Position numbers and translations under genes: made by a program. Shown one piece after another: positions 1 to 6,268 of a stretch of 6,482 nucleotides of DNA. Every line of letters starts with the position of its first letter. Position 1 is the stretch's first letter. The stretch is from an uncultured Muribaculaceae bacterium (GTDB lineage Bacteria > Bacteroidota > Bacteroidia > Bacteroidales > Muribaculaceae), in the NCBI GenBank assembly GCA_910578805.1, contig CAJTRS010000007.1, positions 66,236 through 72,717 on the forward strand, given 5' to 3'. The notes beneath the pieces were generated by a model. It was not told the DNA's origin. It saw only the letters and a program-made list of their open reading frames with translations, and searched no databases.

Positions 1-369
1 GTTGAAAAGGTTGATTGCTCCATAAGCGCCGGCATACATATTGTCAATGGCAGTCTTGCTGTGGGCCGGTAATACCACGGGCAGTCCGAGAAGAGACTTG
101 ATATTGTCAGAACCCCACGATGAAGTATTGACACCGAGCGAACTTTCTACACCTAACGCAAACACGGGAGATATCTGCTTCTGTATGTGAAGACCGAATG
201 TTCCGCGCATATCACCGAAAAACGCGTGATGATGAGCCAAGGGTGTTGTAACTCCTCCGTCAAGACCTATTGACCAGTTGGAGCCGAAATCGGTAGCTTG
301 GTAAGCCTGCTGTGCCTGTGCACCTAAAGCACCCATAGCTATAGCAGCTAAAAGAATAATCTTTTTCAT
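1..369 (-). CDS. OmpA-type outer-membrane protein, N-terminal part (partial, runs off the window)
   Basis: This is an unbroken minus-strand reading frame of 123 codons starting at an ATG (369-367) and leaving the window at base 1; the C-terminal part is not visible. Residues 1-19 form a Sec signal peptide (MKK, hydrophobic core, AQA before QQ). Residues 28-72 are nearly the same as in the downstream-numbered paralogue at 565-1677, sharing FGSNWSIG, HAFFGDMRG and HIQKQISP, which marks it as the beta-barrel start of an OmpA/OprF-like porin. It differs by an insertion of about 19 residues (around 82-104), probably a longer surface loop, and by a His-rich HHH in place of NGH. A C-terminal peptidoglycan-binding OmpA domain is expected from the paralogue but is inferred only. 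It has its own Bacteroidales-type promoter at 404-432. No Shine-Dalgarno sequence precedes the start; the leader is AT-rich. Confidence 0.85.
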   Translation of the reverse strand, partial: MKKIILLAAIAMGALGAQAQQAYQATDFGSNWSIGLDGGVTTPLAHHHAFFGDMRGTFGLHIQKQISPVFALGVESSLGVNTSSWGSDNIKSLLGLPVVLPAHSKTAIDNMYAGAYGAINLFN

Positions 370-403
370 TTGCTTTTAATTTAATTATTGATTATTTTCC
401 ACG

Positions 404-432
404 CAAAGATAACCCTTTTTCATATAATTCAA
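404..432 (-). promoter_or_regulatory. Bacteroidales sigma-ABfr-type promoter for the partial OmpA gene
   Basis: On the minus strand, TATCTTTG (411-404) fits the -7 consensus TAnnTTTG. ATTG (433-430) lies 18 bases upstream of it as a slightly weak -33 box. The start codon at 369 is about 35 bases downstream, giving a short leader. The -7 match is exact; the -33 match is partial. Confidence 0.6.
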
Positions 433-470
433 TAATTTTTACCAAATAAATTTTAACAACCTCTCTTTCA

Positions 471-508
471 CAATAAAACGCAGTGCCGAGATCAGACTCG
501 GCACTGCG
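471..508 (-). terminator. Rho-independent terminator of the complete OmpA gene
   Basis: A perfect 12-bp inverted repeat, CGCAGTGCCGAG (479-490) and CTCGGCACTGCG (497-508), encloses a 6-base loop. Read on the minus strand it is followed by TTTTATTG (478-471), a usable U-tract. It lies 56 bases past the stop codon of the 565-1677 gene and before the promoter of the next minus-strand gene, so it separates the two porin genes into independent units. The reverse direction lacks a good T-run, so it probably acts on the minus strand only. Confidence 0.85.
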
Positions 509-564
509 CGGTTTATAATTCAGCTATCGGTACTATTCGGTTCCCGATATCTCTATTTTGACTA

Positions 565-1677
565 TTAGTCTTCGAGTGTGCAGATTGACACGCGATTCCA
601 GGAGTTTTCGGTAAACATGTTGCCGATACCCTCACCCTTGGCGTCGATGCGGTCAGCTGCGATGCCATAAGTCTTTACGAGCATATTCTTCACTGATTCG
701 GCACGAGCCTGAGCAAGCTTGAGGTTGAAGTCGAGGTTGCCGTCGGGCGATGCGTAACCCTTGATCACCACTTTAGAGCCTTTGTGATTCTTGAGGTAAT
801 CGGCTACCATCTCAACGTTGGGCTTCTGGTCGGCTGTGATCTTGGAGCTACCGATCTTGTAGAATACGTAACGTACACTCTGGAGATTGTTGCTCACTTC
901 TTTGATAACCTCGGGTTTGCGGTTCTTGCAGGCCTGGAGTTCGGCAGCGAGAGCGGCAGCCTGAGCTTCGGCAGCAGCATTGGCGGCTACACAAGCATCA
1001 AGTTCGCCACGAAGAGCGTTGATGCGGGCGTTAAGAGCGTCGATCTCACCCTGATTCTTGGTATCTACGCATTTGAAGCCTTCGCCAAATTTGTAAGATA
1101 CACCGGCGAGGATATTGAATGTGCAGAGTTCCTTGCTGTAGGCGGCGGAAGTCTGAGCTACCTGTGCATCGCTCATATCCCATGCAAACGAAGGCTTGAG
1201 CGAGATAGTTACGTGCTTGCTCACATTGAAGTTAAAGTTAACACCGGCCTTGGTGGCGAAATAGTTGTGGTCGCCGGCACCGGCTACGTAGTCATGACCC
1301 CAGCCTGCACCGCCTACGAGTTCCATGTCGAAGAAACGGCCGTCGCATTTGTAACCGCCGAAGAGGTTGAAGAGGTTTACGGCTCCGTAAGCGCCTACAT
1401 ATGACTGATCAATGGCGGTCTTGGCACCGGTGGTATTGATCATACCCAAGCCTTCCACACCGAGGGCGAAAGAGGGTGATATCTGTTTCTGAATATGGGC
1501 TCCGAACACACCGCGCATGTCACCGAAGAATGCGTGACCATTGGCCATGGGTGTTGTAGCACCACCATCGATACCTATCGACCAGTTGGAGCCAAAGTTA
1601 GTGGCTTCCAATGCTTGTTGTGCTTGTGCTGTCATAACTCCGGCAGCAGCAATAGCGATAAGGAATAATTTTTTCAT
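565..1677 (-). CDS. OmpA-family outer-membrane porin with C-terminal peptidoglycan-binding domain
   Basis: A 370-residue outer-membrane protein likely to tie the outer membrane to peptidoglycan. Domains in order: signal peptide 1-19 (AQA cleavage site), an OmpA/OprF-like beta-barrel of about 25-200 with alternating polar/hydrophobic strands, a charged alanine-rich helical segment at about 208-250 (probable coiled coil or spacer), and an OmpA C-terminal domain at about 265-370. In that domain GYASPDGN (307-314), with Asp312, and the RAESV helix, with Arg325, occupy the places of the conserved Asp and Arg that bind diaminopimelate in family members; NRVSI follows at 361-365. The start was set at the ATG at 1677 rather than the ATG at 1710, because this gives a clean signal peptide and the upstream ATG overlaps the -7 promoter box. 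It has its own promoter and terminator. It is a close paralogue of the gene at 1-369, which has a longer loop after residue 80. Function is inferred from family; any transported substrate is unknown. Confidence 0.93.
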   Translation of the reverse strand: MKKLFLIAIAAAGVMTAQAQQALEATNFGSNWSIGIDGGATTPMANGHAFFGDMRGVFGAHIQKQISPSFALGVEGLGMINTTGAKTAIDQSYVGAYGAVNLFNLFGGYKCDGRFFDMELVGGAGWGHDYVAGAGDHNYFATKAGVNFNFNVSKHVTISLKPSFAWDMSDAQVAQTSAAYSKELCTFNILAGVSYKFGEGFKCVDTKNQGEIDALNARINALRGELDACVAANAAAEAQAAALAAELQACKNRKPEVIKEVSNNLQSVRYVFYKIGSSKITADQKPNVEMVADYLKNHKGSKVVIKGYASPDGNLDFNLKLAQARAESVKNMLVKTYGIAADRIDAKGEGIGNMFTENSWNRVSICTLED

Positions 1678-1709
1678 TTGAATTTGGTTTAGTGTTGATA
1701 AAATCGGCA

Positions 1710-1740
1710 CAAAGTTATAAATAATATTGATACTCTCAAA
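1710..1740 (-). promoter_or_regulatory. Bacteroidales sigma-ABfr-type promoter for the complete OmpA gene
   Basis: On the minus strand, TTTG (1740-1737), 19 bases, then TAACTTTG (1717-1710) matches the Bacteroides promoter pattern exactly in both boxes and within the normal spacing. The start codon is 33 bases downstream of the -7 box. This is the best promoter in the window, in keeping with the high expression usual for major OmpA porins. Confidence 0.8.
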
Positions 1741-1750
1741 TTTTAAAGAT

Positions 1751-1766
1751 TATGTTAAAAAACATA
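1751..1766. promoter_or_regulatory. Short inverted repeat in the divergent promoter region (possible operator)
   Basis: TATGTT, a 4-base spacer of A, then AACATA is a perfect 6-bp inverted repeat 11 bases upstream of the -33 box of the minus-strand porin promoter. Such a symmetrical site could bind a dimeric regulator, but AT-rich DNA makes chance matches common. A second, imperfect palindrome (GTTTAT-CA-ATAAAAC) lies at 1786-1800. The bound protein, if any, is unknown. Confidence 0.25.
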
Positions 1767-1871
1767 GAGGTGAAGCGGTTTTTACGTTTATCAATAAAAC
1801 GCCGTCGGTTATGTTTTGTTTGTTTTACACCGCAATTATTTTTTAAATCGCATATTTCCGGTAGGATTTAT

Positions 1872-1879
1872 TAACTTTG
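1872..1879 (+). promoter_or_regulatory. -7 box of probable promoter for the five-gene plus-strand operon
   Basis: TAACTTTG matches the TAnnTTTG consensus exactly and lies 26 bases before the ATG at 1906. No convincing TTTG or TTG is present 19-21 bases upstream, so the -33 element is degenerate, suggesting a weak or activated promoter. No other good match was seen upstream of this operon or between its genes. Confidence 0.5.
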
Positions 1880-1905
1880 CAAGACTCATTAATCCCCCCT
1901 GCAAG

Positions 1906-2322
1906 ATGGAGCTTAACCACCCCCGTATATTGAATATAGTAAAGTTTGCCGACCTGCGCGGCAATCTTTCAGTGTTGGAAAATCCATCGACATTGCCTTT
2001 TGAGATAGCACGCGCCTACTGGATACACGGAGTGCCGGCCGGAGGAACACGCCACGGACACGCCTATTATTCTTCACAGGAACTCATAATAGCCCTTTCA
2101 GGCAGTTTCGACGTAATTACCGATTCGGCCGCCGGTACAAAACAGTTTACACTGTCACGAGCCGACTGCGGCCTGTATCTCCCCCCCCTCACCTGGCGCG
2201 AGATATACAATACGTCAACCAATTCGGTGGCTCTGATAGTGTCATCTACATTATATGACGAGCTTGATTACATACGTGATCTTTCCGAATTTAAACAGAT
2301 CATAGACAATGAACACCGATAG
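1906..2322 (+). CDS. WxcM/FdtA-like cupin, probable dTDP-4-keto-6-deoxyglucose 3,4-ketoisomerase (variant active site)
   Basis: This 138-residue single-domain cupin resembles FdtA/QdtA, which move the keto group of dTDP-4-keto-6-deoxy-D-glucose from C4 to C3 ahead of 3-amination. Family features seen are DLRGNLSVLE (16-25), LPF (30-32), the cupin strand with Gly-Ser-Phe-Asp-Val (66-70), GLYLPPLTW (89-97), and the C-terminal DELDYIRDLSEF (118-129). In the usual RGxHAH active-site motif this protein has RHGHAY (49-54): the first histidine (His52) is kept but the second is Tyr54, whereas the next gene retains both. It may therefore have altered chemistry or a non-catalytic partner role. The ATG at 1906 was chosen over an in-frame TTG at 1816 because family similarity begins there and a -7 box lies just upstream. 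An eight-C run at 2181-2188 sits inside the gene. It is first in the operon. Confidence 0.85.
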   Translation: MELNHPRILNIVKFADLRGNLSVLENPSTLPFEIARAYWIHGVPAGGTRHGHAYYSSQELIIALSGSFDVITDSAAGTKQFTLSRADCGLYLPPLTWREIYNTSTNSVALIVSSTLYDELDYIRDLSEFKQIIDNEHR

Positions 2323-2746
2323 ACACTCCATGACCACTGTGGACGACTGCAGGCTGATAAACTTGGCCACATTTCCGCATGAGATAGGCTCACTGACAGT
2401 GGCGCAGAATTCCAATGAGATACCGTTTGCGATTCAACGCATATATTATATCTACGATATCCCCTCCACCGCCGAACGGGGCGGACATTCGCATCACCGC
2501 GAACAAAGGCTGCTCTTGGCCGTCAGCGGCTGTTTCGATGTAAGAGTGTCGGACGGACGGCAATGGCGCACATTCACCCTGAGGCGACCGAATGAAGCTC
2601 TTTACATACCGCCGGGACTGTGGCGCACGCTTGACAATTTCTCGTCGGGAAGTGTGGTACTGGCTCTGTCGTCAACAAAATTCGATGAAAACGACTATGT
2701 GCGTGACTTCGATGATTTTCTTAAACTGAAAAACGCATTAAGATAA
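2309..2746 (+). CDS. WxcM/FdtA-like cupin, probable dTDP-4-keto-6-deoxyglucose 3,4-ketoisomerase
   Basis: A second FdtA/QdtA-type sugar ketoisomerase, up to 145 residues, divergent from but homologous to the preceding cupin along its whole length. It keeps the full active-site motif RGGHSH (57-62; His60 and His62), followed by the LLLAVSGCFDV strand, LYIPPGLW (98-105) and the family C-terminus DENDYVRDFDDF (126-137). It lacks the DxRG motif seen near residue 18 of its neighbour. From the ATG at 2309 it overlaps the previous gene by 14 bp. An ATG at 2330 would give 138 residues, exactly the neighbour's length, with a 7-bp gap; the choice is uncertain and neither has a Shine-Dalgarno sequence. 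Which C4 epimer is made (FdtA-type galacto or QdtA-type gluco) cannot be read from the sequence. It probably supplies the 3-keto sugar to the aminotransferase 4 bp downstream. Confidence 0.88.
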   Translation: MNTDRHSMTTVDDCRLINLATFPHEIGSLTVAQNSNEIPFAIQRIYYIYDIPSTAERGGHSHHREQRLLLAVSGCFDVRVSDGRQWRTFTLRRPNEALYIPPGLWRTLDNFSSGSVVLALSSTKFDENDYVRDFDDFLKLKNALR

Positions 2747-2750
2747 CCCG

Positions 2751-3893
2751 ATGCATATGCGATACCCGTTTTTAGACCTTGCCACAATCAATGCCCGTTA
2801 TGCCGATGACTTGCACAGAGCGGCGGCTCGTGTAATAGACAGCGGGAGATATATAGGTGGCTCCGAAACCGAAGAGTTCAACAGAATGCTCGCCGGACTA
2901 TGCCGGGCTCCGCATGCCATAGGCGTAAGCAACGGACTTGACGCCCTGCGGCTGATAATAGAGGGCTATAAGGTGACCGGACGCCTCAGTCCGGGCGATG
3001 AGATAATAATCCCGGCCAACACATACATAGCATCGGTGCTCGCGGTGACACATGCCGGACTCAATCCAGTGCTTGTGGACCCCGATGAAACGTCCATGAA
3101 TCTGTCGGCAACCGGGGTATTGGAAGCTATTACTGAAAAAACCCGCGCTATCATGCCTGTACACCTCTACGGACAGGTGGCATGGAGCGAGGAATTGGCT
3201 GATTTGGCTCGCAACCACGGACTCATTGTAATAGAGGACGCGGCACAAGCCATTGGAGCGACCTCACCGACCGACGGGCTGTTCGGGTCGCGCAAGGCAG
3301 GGGCATTGGGCCATGCAGGGGCATTCAGTTTTTATCCGACCAAGAACATAGGTGCGCTCGGCGATGCCGGAGCCGTTGTGACACACGATACGGAACTGTT
3401 TAAGGCAGTGGCCGCTTTGGCCAATTACGGCGGTGACAGGCGCTATCACAACATCTATGCCGGATTCAACTGCCGAATGGACCCGATACAGGCCGCCATG
3501 TTATGTGCAAAACTGCCCGATGCCGACGCAAGCTCGGCACGTCGCTTTGAACGGGCTGTAGCCTACAACAATGTCATAAGCCACCCGGGCGTGATAAAAC
3601 CGGCAATCAGCCCGACGGTAACCGACCAGATATGGCACCAGTATGTGATCCGTGTGCCGGCCGCGCGCGACAGATTCATCGAATATCTCACATCGGAAGG
3701 TGTCGGCACCGATATCCATTATGCCACATCGCCTCACATGCAGCCATGCTACCGCACACTGCCTCACCGGCCGCTGCCCGTAACCGAACGGCTTGCTTCT
3801 GAGATCGTGAGCTTGCCCATCAGCGACTGCACATCTGTGGCCGATGCCGCCGACATAGGCCGCATAATCAACAAATTCCCTATACACCGATAA
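2751..3893 (+). CDS. DegT/DnrJ/EryC1/StrS aminotransferase, probable dTDP-3-amino-3,6-dideoxyhexose synthase (FdtB/QdtB-like)
   Basis: A 380-residue PLP-dependent sugar aminotransferase of normal family length. Visible landmarks are the PFLDL start (6-10), SNGLDAL (60-66) for phosphate binding, PANTYIAS (88-95), the EDAAQA motif (162-167) whose Asp163 pairs with the pyridine nitrogen, and SFYPTKNIGALGDAG (193-207) with Lys198 as the Schiff-base lysine. NYGGDRRYHNIYAGFNCRMD (225-244) matches the substrate-loop segment of the family. Placed right after two ketoisomerase cupins, it most likely transfers an amino group from glutamate to C3 of dTDP-3-keto-6-deoxyhexose, yielding dTDP-Fuc3N or dTDP-Qui3N for lipopolysaccharide, capsule or S-layer glycan. 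That specificity is inferred from context; the family also includes C4 aminotransferases. The gap from the previous stop is 4 bp. A second ATG two codons in (2757) is an equal candidate start. No acetyltransferase (FdtC/QdtC-like) follows. Confidence 0.9.
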   Translation: MHMRYPFLDLATINARYADDLHRAAARVIDSGRYIGGSETEEFNRMLAGLCRAPHAIGVSNGLDALRLIIEGYKVTGRLSPGDEIIIPANTYIASVLAVTHAGLNPVLVDPDETSMNLSATGVLEAITEKTRAIMPVHLYGQVAWSEELADLARNHGLIVIEDAAQAIGATSPTDGLFGSRKAGALGHAGAFSFYPTKNIGALGDAGAVVTHDTELFKAVAALANYGGDRRYHNIYAGFNCRMDPIQAAMLCAKLPDADASSARRFERAVAYNNVISHPGVIKPAISPTVTDQIWHQYVIRVPAARDRFIEYLTSEGVGTDIHYATSPHMQPCYRTLPHRPLPVTERLASEIVSLPISDCTSVADAADIGRIINKFPIHR

Positions 3894-3901
3894 AAATCAC
3901 G

Positions 3902-4750
3902 ATGCCCCCAAGACAAAAAAAAACGACACTGAGCCTCGGGAAAATACTTATATTCGCGGCAACGATCCTTATAGCCACATATGCCTGGCATTCGCTTGCC
4001 GAAAATGGAGCAATAGCCGGCAAAGACAAACAAGAGCACGGACAGCATGCCGGTCCGGCATATGAACTGCTTGATGTGGCCATGCCCGACAGCATAGAAA
4101 GCATCTATGTGGAATACACAGGCATGAAACTATCGTTCAACCCACGGCTGCACATACCTAACTGGGTGGCGTGGGAACTAACCGGCAACGAAACACGCGG
4201 AACCGTAAAACGTGAAAACAAATTTTTCTGTGACGAATCGGTGAGAGGCTGTGCCGAGACATATGACTACAGCTATTCCGGCTATGACCGCGGACACATG
4301 GCACCTGCAGGCGATATGAAATGGGACCCACAGGCCATGCACGAGACTTTCTATCTGACAAACATATGCCCACAGGCCAAAAGCCTTAACACCGGAGCAT
4401 GGAAACGTCTGGAAGAGAAGTGCCGCACATGGGCCAGAGCCGACAGTTCGATAATAATCATATGCGGCCCGGTGGTCACCGACCGGCCTATAGAATATAT
4501 AGGCGATACACGCGTGGCCGTACCTCGGCGCTTTTTCAAGGTCATAATATCGCCATACGCCACACCGCCACGCGGCATAGGATTTCTGATGCCTAACGGC
4601 AAAGTGCATGGAGGCATGCAGGAAGCAGCCACGACAATCGACGAGATAGAACGCATCACCGGATATGACTTCTTTCACTCTCTTCCCGACAATATGGAAT
4701 CGGCCATAGAATCACAATGCGACTTTCACTACTGGAGTACAATAAAATGA
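3902..4750 (+). CDS. DNA/RNA non-specific endonuclease (NUC1/DRGH family) with N-terminal signal or anchor
   Basis: A 282-residue nuclease of the Serratia NucA/ENDOG beta-beta-alpha-metal superfamily. The signature DRGHMAPAGD (129-138) holds Arg130 and the general-base His132. NTGAWKRLEE (163-172) supplies the metal ligand Asn163 and Glu171, with the same 8-residue spacing as Asn119/Glu127 of the Serratia enzyme. Downstream are TGP-like ICGPVV (187-192), the FFKVI strand (211-215) and TIDEIERITGYDFF (245-258). Residues 12-33 are a hydrophobic segment after a basic start, so the enzyme is exported or anchored with its catalytic domain in the periplasm or outside; SLA|EN (after 33) is a possible cleavage site. 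There is no lipobox. Six cysteines in the mature part allow disulfides. A nine-A run (3915-3923) lies at codons 5-8. The role could be nutrient scavenging or envelope DNA clearance; no immunity gene is seen nearby. It starts 8 bp after the aminotransferase and its TGA overlaps the mnmE ATG. Confidence 0.92.
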   Translation: MPPRQKKTTLSLGKILIFAATILIATYAWHSLAENGAIAGKDKQEHGQHAGPAYELLDVAMPDSIESIYVEYTGMKLSFNPRLHIPNWVAWELTGNETRGTVKRENKFFCDESVRGCAETYDYSYSGYDRGHMAPAGDMKWDPQAMHETFYLTNICPQAKSLNTGAWKRLEEKCRTWARADSSIIIICGPVVTDRPIEYIGDTRVAVPRRFFKVIISPYATPPRGIGFLMPNGKVHGGMQEAATTIDEIERITGYDFFHSLPDNMESAIESQCDFHYWSTIK

Positions 4751-6141
4751 CATACGACAACAACGATACGATATGCGCCATATCCACTCCCCCCGGAGTG
4801 GGCGGCATAGCCGTGGCACGGGTGAGCGGACCGAAAGCCATAGAGATAGTCAACTCGCTTTGGCGTGGACGCCCGCTTACCGAGGCTGACACCCATACAG
4901 CCCATTTGGGCACTATCACCGACAGCATCGGTCGTCCACTTGACCATGCAGTGTCCACCGTATATCGCTCGCCACGCTCATTTACAGGCGAGGACGTAGT
5001 GGAGATATCGGTCCACGGATCACGGTTCGTGCAACGCGAACTGCTCGACACACTGACACATGCAGGGGCACGTCTGGCCGAACCGGGAGAGTTTACACGC
5101 CGCGCCTTCACCTCCGGACGCATGGACCTGGCCGAAGCCGAAGCCGTGGCCGATGTGATAGCGTCAAACTCACGCGCAGCACACCGCATAGCCATGAGCC
5201 AGATGCGCGGCGATTACTCACGCAGATTATCATCATTGCGTGACCGGCTTATCGACCTGTCGGCCCTTCTGGAACTCGAACTCGACTTCTCCGAAGAAGA
5301 GGTCGAATTTGCATCACGAAAACACCTCCTGCAGATAGCCGGAGACATACACAGCGAGGTAACACGGCTGCACAGGTCATTCGCATCGGGAGCAGCCATA
5401 AAAGACGGCATACCCGTAGCTATCGTAGGCGCCACAAACGCCGGCAAATCATCACTGCTCAACGCACTAATAGGCGATGAGCGCGCCATAGTAAGCGACA
5501 TACACGGCACCACACGCGACACCATAGAAGAGACGCTCGAAATAGGCGACTACATGTTTCGCTTCATTGACACAGCCGGACTGCGCGACACCACCGATAC
5601 GATAGAACGCATCGGTATAGACCGCAGCCACCAAGCCATTGCCCGCGCACGCATAGTGATACTCGTGACCGACTCCACACTCCCGGCCGACTCCACACTA
5701 TACACCCGCATATCCGACTGCATGCGCACCAAAGACACAGCACCGGCGCACCTAATAGTAGCCCTCAACAAAACAGACCTGACAACGCCGACCTCTCAGA
5801 CGCAATATGAAGAAAATCCTCAGGTGTCCGTTGTGAAAATATCGGCTCTGACCGGCTATGGCATAGAGACACTCCGGCAGACACTCCACGACATAGCCCT
5901 GCGGGAAAACGGTAATGCCGACGAAGGAATACTCGTGACCAACGCCCGCCACGCCCAAGCACTATCCATGGCGGCCGCCTCCTCGGCACGCATACTCACA
6001 GCCATGACCGACGGCCTCCCCGGCGACCTCATAGCCCAGGACGTCCGCGAAACTATCCACCACCTCTCCGAAATCACCGGCACCATCTCCACCACCGACA
6101 TACTCACCACCATCTTCTCCCGCTTCTGCATCGGCAAATGA
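4747..6141 (+). CDS. mnmE: tRNA uridine-5-carboxymethylaminomethyl(34) synthesis GTPase MnmE
   Basis: A complete 464-residue MnmE (also called TrmE/ThdF), which with MnmG installs the 5-carboxymethylaminomethyl group on wobble U34 of certain tRNAs in the cytoplasm. The N-terminal tetrahydrofolate-binding domain begins with DTICAISTPPGVGGIAVARVSG (7-28) and contains SFTGEDVVEISVHG (78-91) and PGEFTRRAF (113-121). A helical domain follows, then the inserted G domain: G1 GATNAGKSS (228-236), G2 GTTRDT (254-259), G3 DTAGLR (275-280), G4 NKTD (341-344) and G5 SALTG (366-370). The C-terminal FCIGK (460-464) carries the catalytic cysteine. The G1 loop has Thr-Asn-Ala where many species have Pro-Asn-Val. 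The start at 4747 was chosen over 4717 because the family begins with this DTI-AISTPPG segment and the ATGA overlap with the nuclease stop implies translational coupling. No separate promoter was seen. Transcription ends at the terminator at 6187-6211. Confidence 0.98.
   Translation: MTYDNNDTICAISTPPGVGGIAVARVSGPKAIEIVNSLWRGRPLTEADTHTAHLGTITDSIGRPLDHAVSTVYRSPRSFTGEDVVEISVHGSRFVQRELLDTLTHAGARLAEPGEFTRRAFTSGRMDLAEAEAVADVIASNSRAAHRIAMSQMRGDYSRRLSSLRDRLIDLSALLELELDFSEEEVEFASRKHLLQIAGDIHSEVTRLHRSFASGAAIKDGIPVAIVGATNAGKSSLLNALIGDERAIVSDIHGTTRDTIEETLEIGDYMFRFIDTAGLRDTTDTIERIGIDRSHQAIARARIVILVTDSTLPADSTLYTRISDCMRTKDTAPAHLIVALNKTDLTTPTSQTQYEENPQVSVVKISALTGYGIETLRQTLHDIALRENGNADEGILVTNARHAQALSMAAASSARILTAMTDGLPGDLIAQDVRETIHHLSEITGTISTTDILTTIFSRFCIGK
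6124..6141 (+). other. mnmE 3' end, candidate attachment-site core for an integrative element
   Basis: TTCTGCATCGGCAAATGA encodes the invariant FCIGK-stop of MnmE and corresponds position by position to the 18-bp attB used by SGI1-type genomic islands at the 3' end of mnmE (trmE/thdF). Here the repeat-rich DNA and a CxxC protein gene begin right after it, consistent with an attL/attR junction that leaves mnmE intact. The second copy expected at the other end of an element would lie outside the window and no integrase is visible, so this is inference. Confidence 0.3.
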
Positions 6142-6150
6142 CGTAATTGT

Positions 6151-6180
6151 CACAATCCGTCACAATCCGTCACAATCCAT
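6151..6180 (+). repeat. Three tandem 10-bp direct repeats (CACAATCCGT)
   Basis: CACAATCCGT at 6151-6160 and 6161-6170 is followed by CACAATCCAT at 6171-6180, one mismatch in the last copy. The array begins 9 bases after the mnmE stop. Its first copy also forms an 11-bp near-palindrome with the bases before it (ATTGTCACAAT, 6146-6156). Related units in inverted orientation appear at 6227-6246. The 10-bp period puts all copies on one face of the helix, as expected for a protein-binding array. Confidence 0.85.
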
Positions 6181-6246
6181 TAGTACAGCGTGCTTTACGG
6201 CACGCTTTTTTCATGCCCTTACTGATGGATTCTAACGGATTCTGAC
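6159..6246. repeat. Imperfect 28-bp inverted repeat enclosing the terminator
   Basis: The segment 6159-6186 is complementary to 6219-6246 at 23 of 28 positions, plus one possible G-U pair in RNA. The left arm is made of the CACAATCCGT copies; the right arm contains two 10-bp direct repeats, GGATTCTAAC (6227-6236) and GGATTCTGAC (6237-6246). The 32-base interior holds the intrinsic terminator hairpin, so the transcript could form a long stem with the terminator at its tip. It could be the inverted end of a mobile element, paired recombinase arm sites, or an extended 3' structure on the mnmE mRNA. Confidence 0.6.
6187..6211 (+). terminator. Rho-independent terminator of the mnmE operon
   Basis: AGCGTGC (6187-6193) and GCACGCT (6200-6206) form a perfect 7-bp stem with a 6-base loop, followed by six T (6206-6211). 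It lies 45 bases after the mnmE stop and should end transcripts of the five-gene operon. Confidence 0.85.
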
Positions 6247-6268
6247 CCCTTTTTCGCCCATTTTTGTA

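Noticed and set aside
784..1404. A 206-codon plus-strand open frame opposite the complete OmpA gene
   Set aside because: It is antisense to a well-supported gene, has no promoter or recognisable domain, and arises from the codon pattern of the porin.
1678..1710. An 11-residue extension of the complete OmpA protein
   Set aside because: It would place sequence before a canonical signal peptide and start at the -7 box.
1816..1905. N-terminal extension of the first cupin from a TTG start
   Set aside because: The extension crosses the -7 promoter box, has no family similarity, and the family-like sequence begins at the ATG at 1906.
4178..4678. Several minus-strand open frames of 70-170 codons within the nuclease and mnmE genes
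   Set aside because: They are antisense shadows of strongly supported coding regions with no independent signals.
4717..4746. A 10-residue N-terminal extension of MnmE
   Set aside because: The MnmE family starts close to the D-T-I-A segment, and the ATG at 4747 overlaps the nuclease stop in the usual coupled manner.
3902..4750. Nuclease as a toxin of a toxin-immunity or interbacterial delivery system
   Set aside because: No delivery domain (Rhs, LXG, PAAR or similar) and no candidate immunity gene adjoins it; it is a plain exported nuclease.
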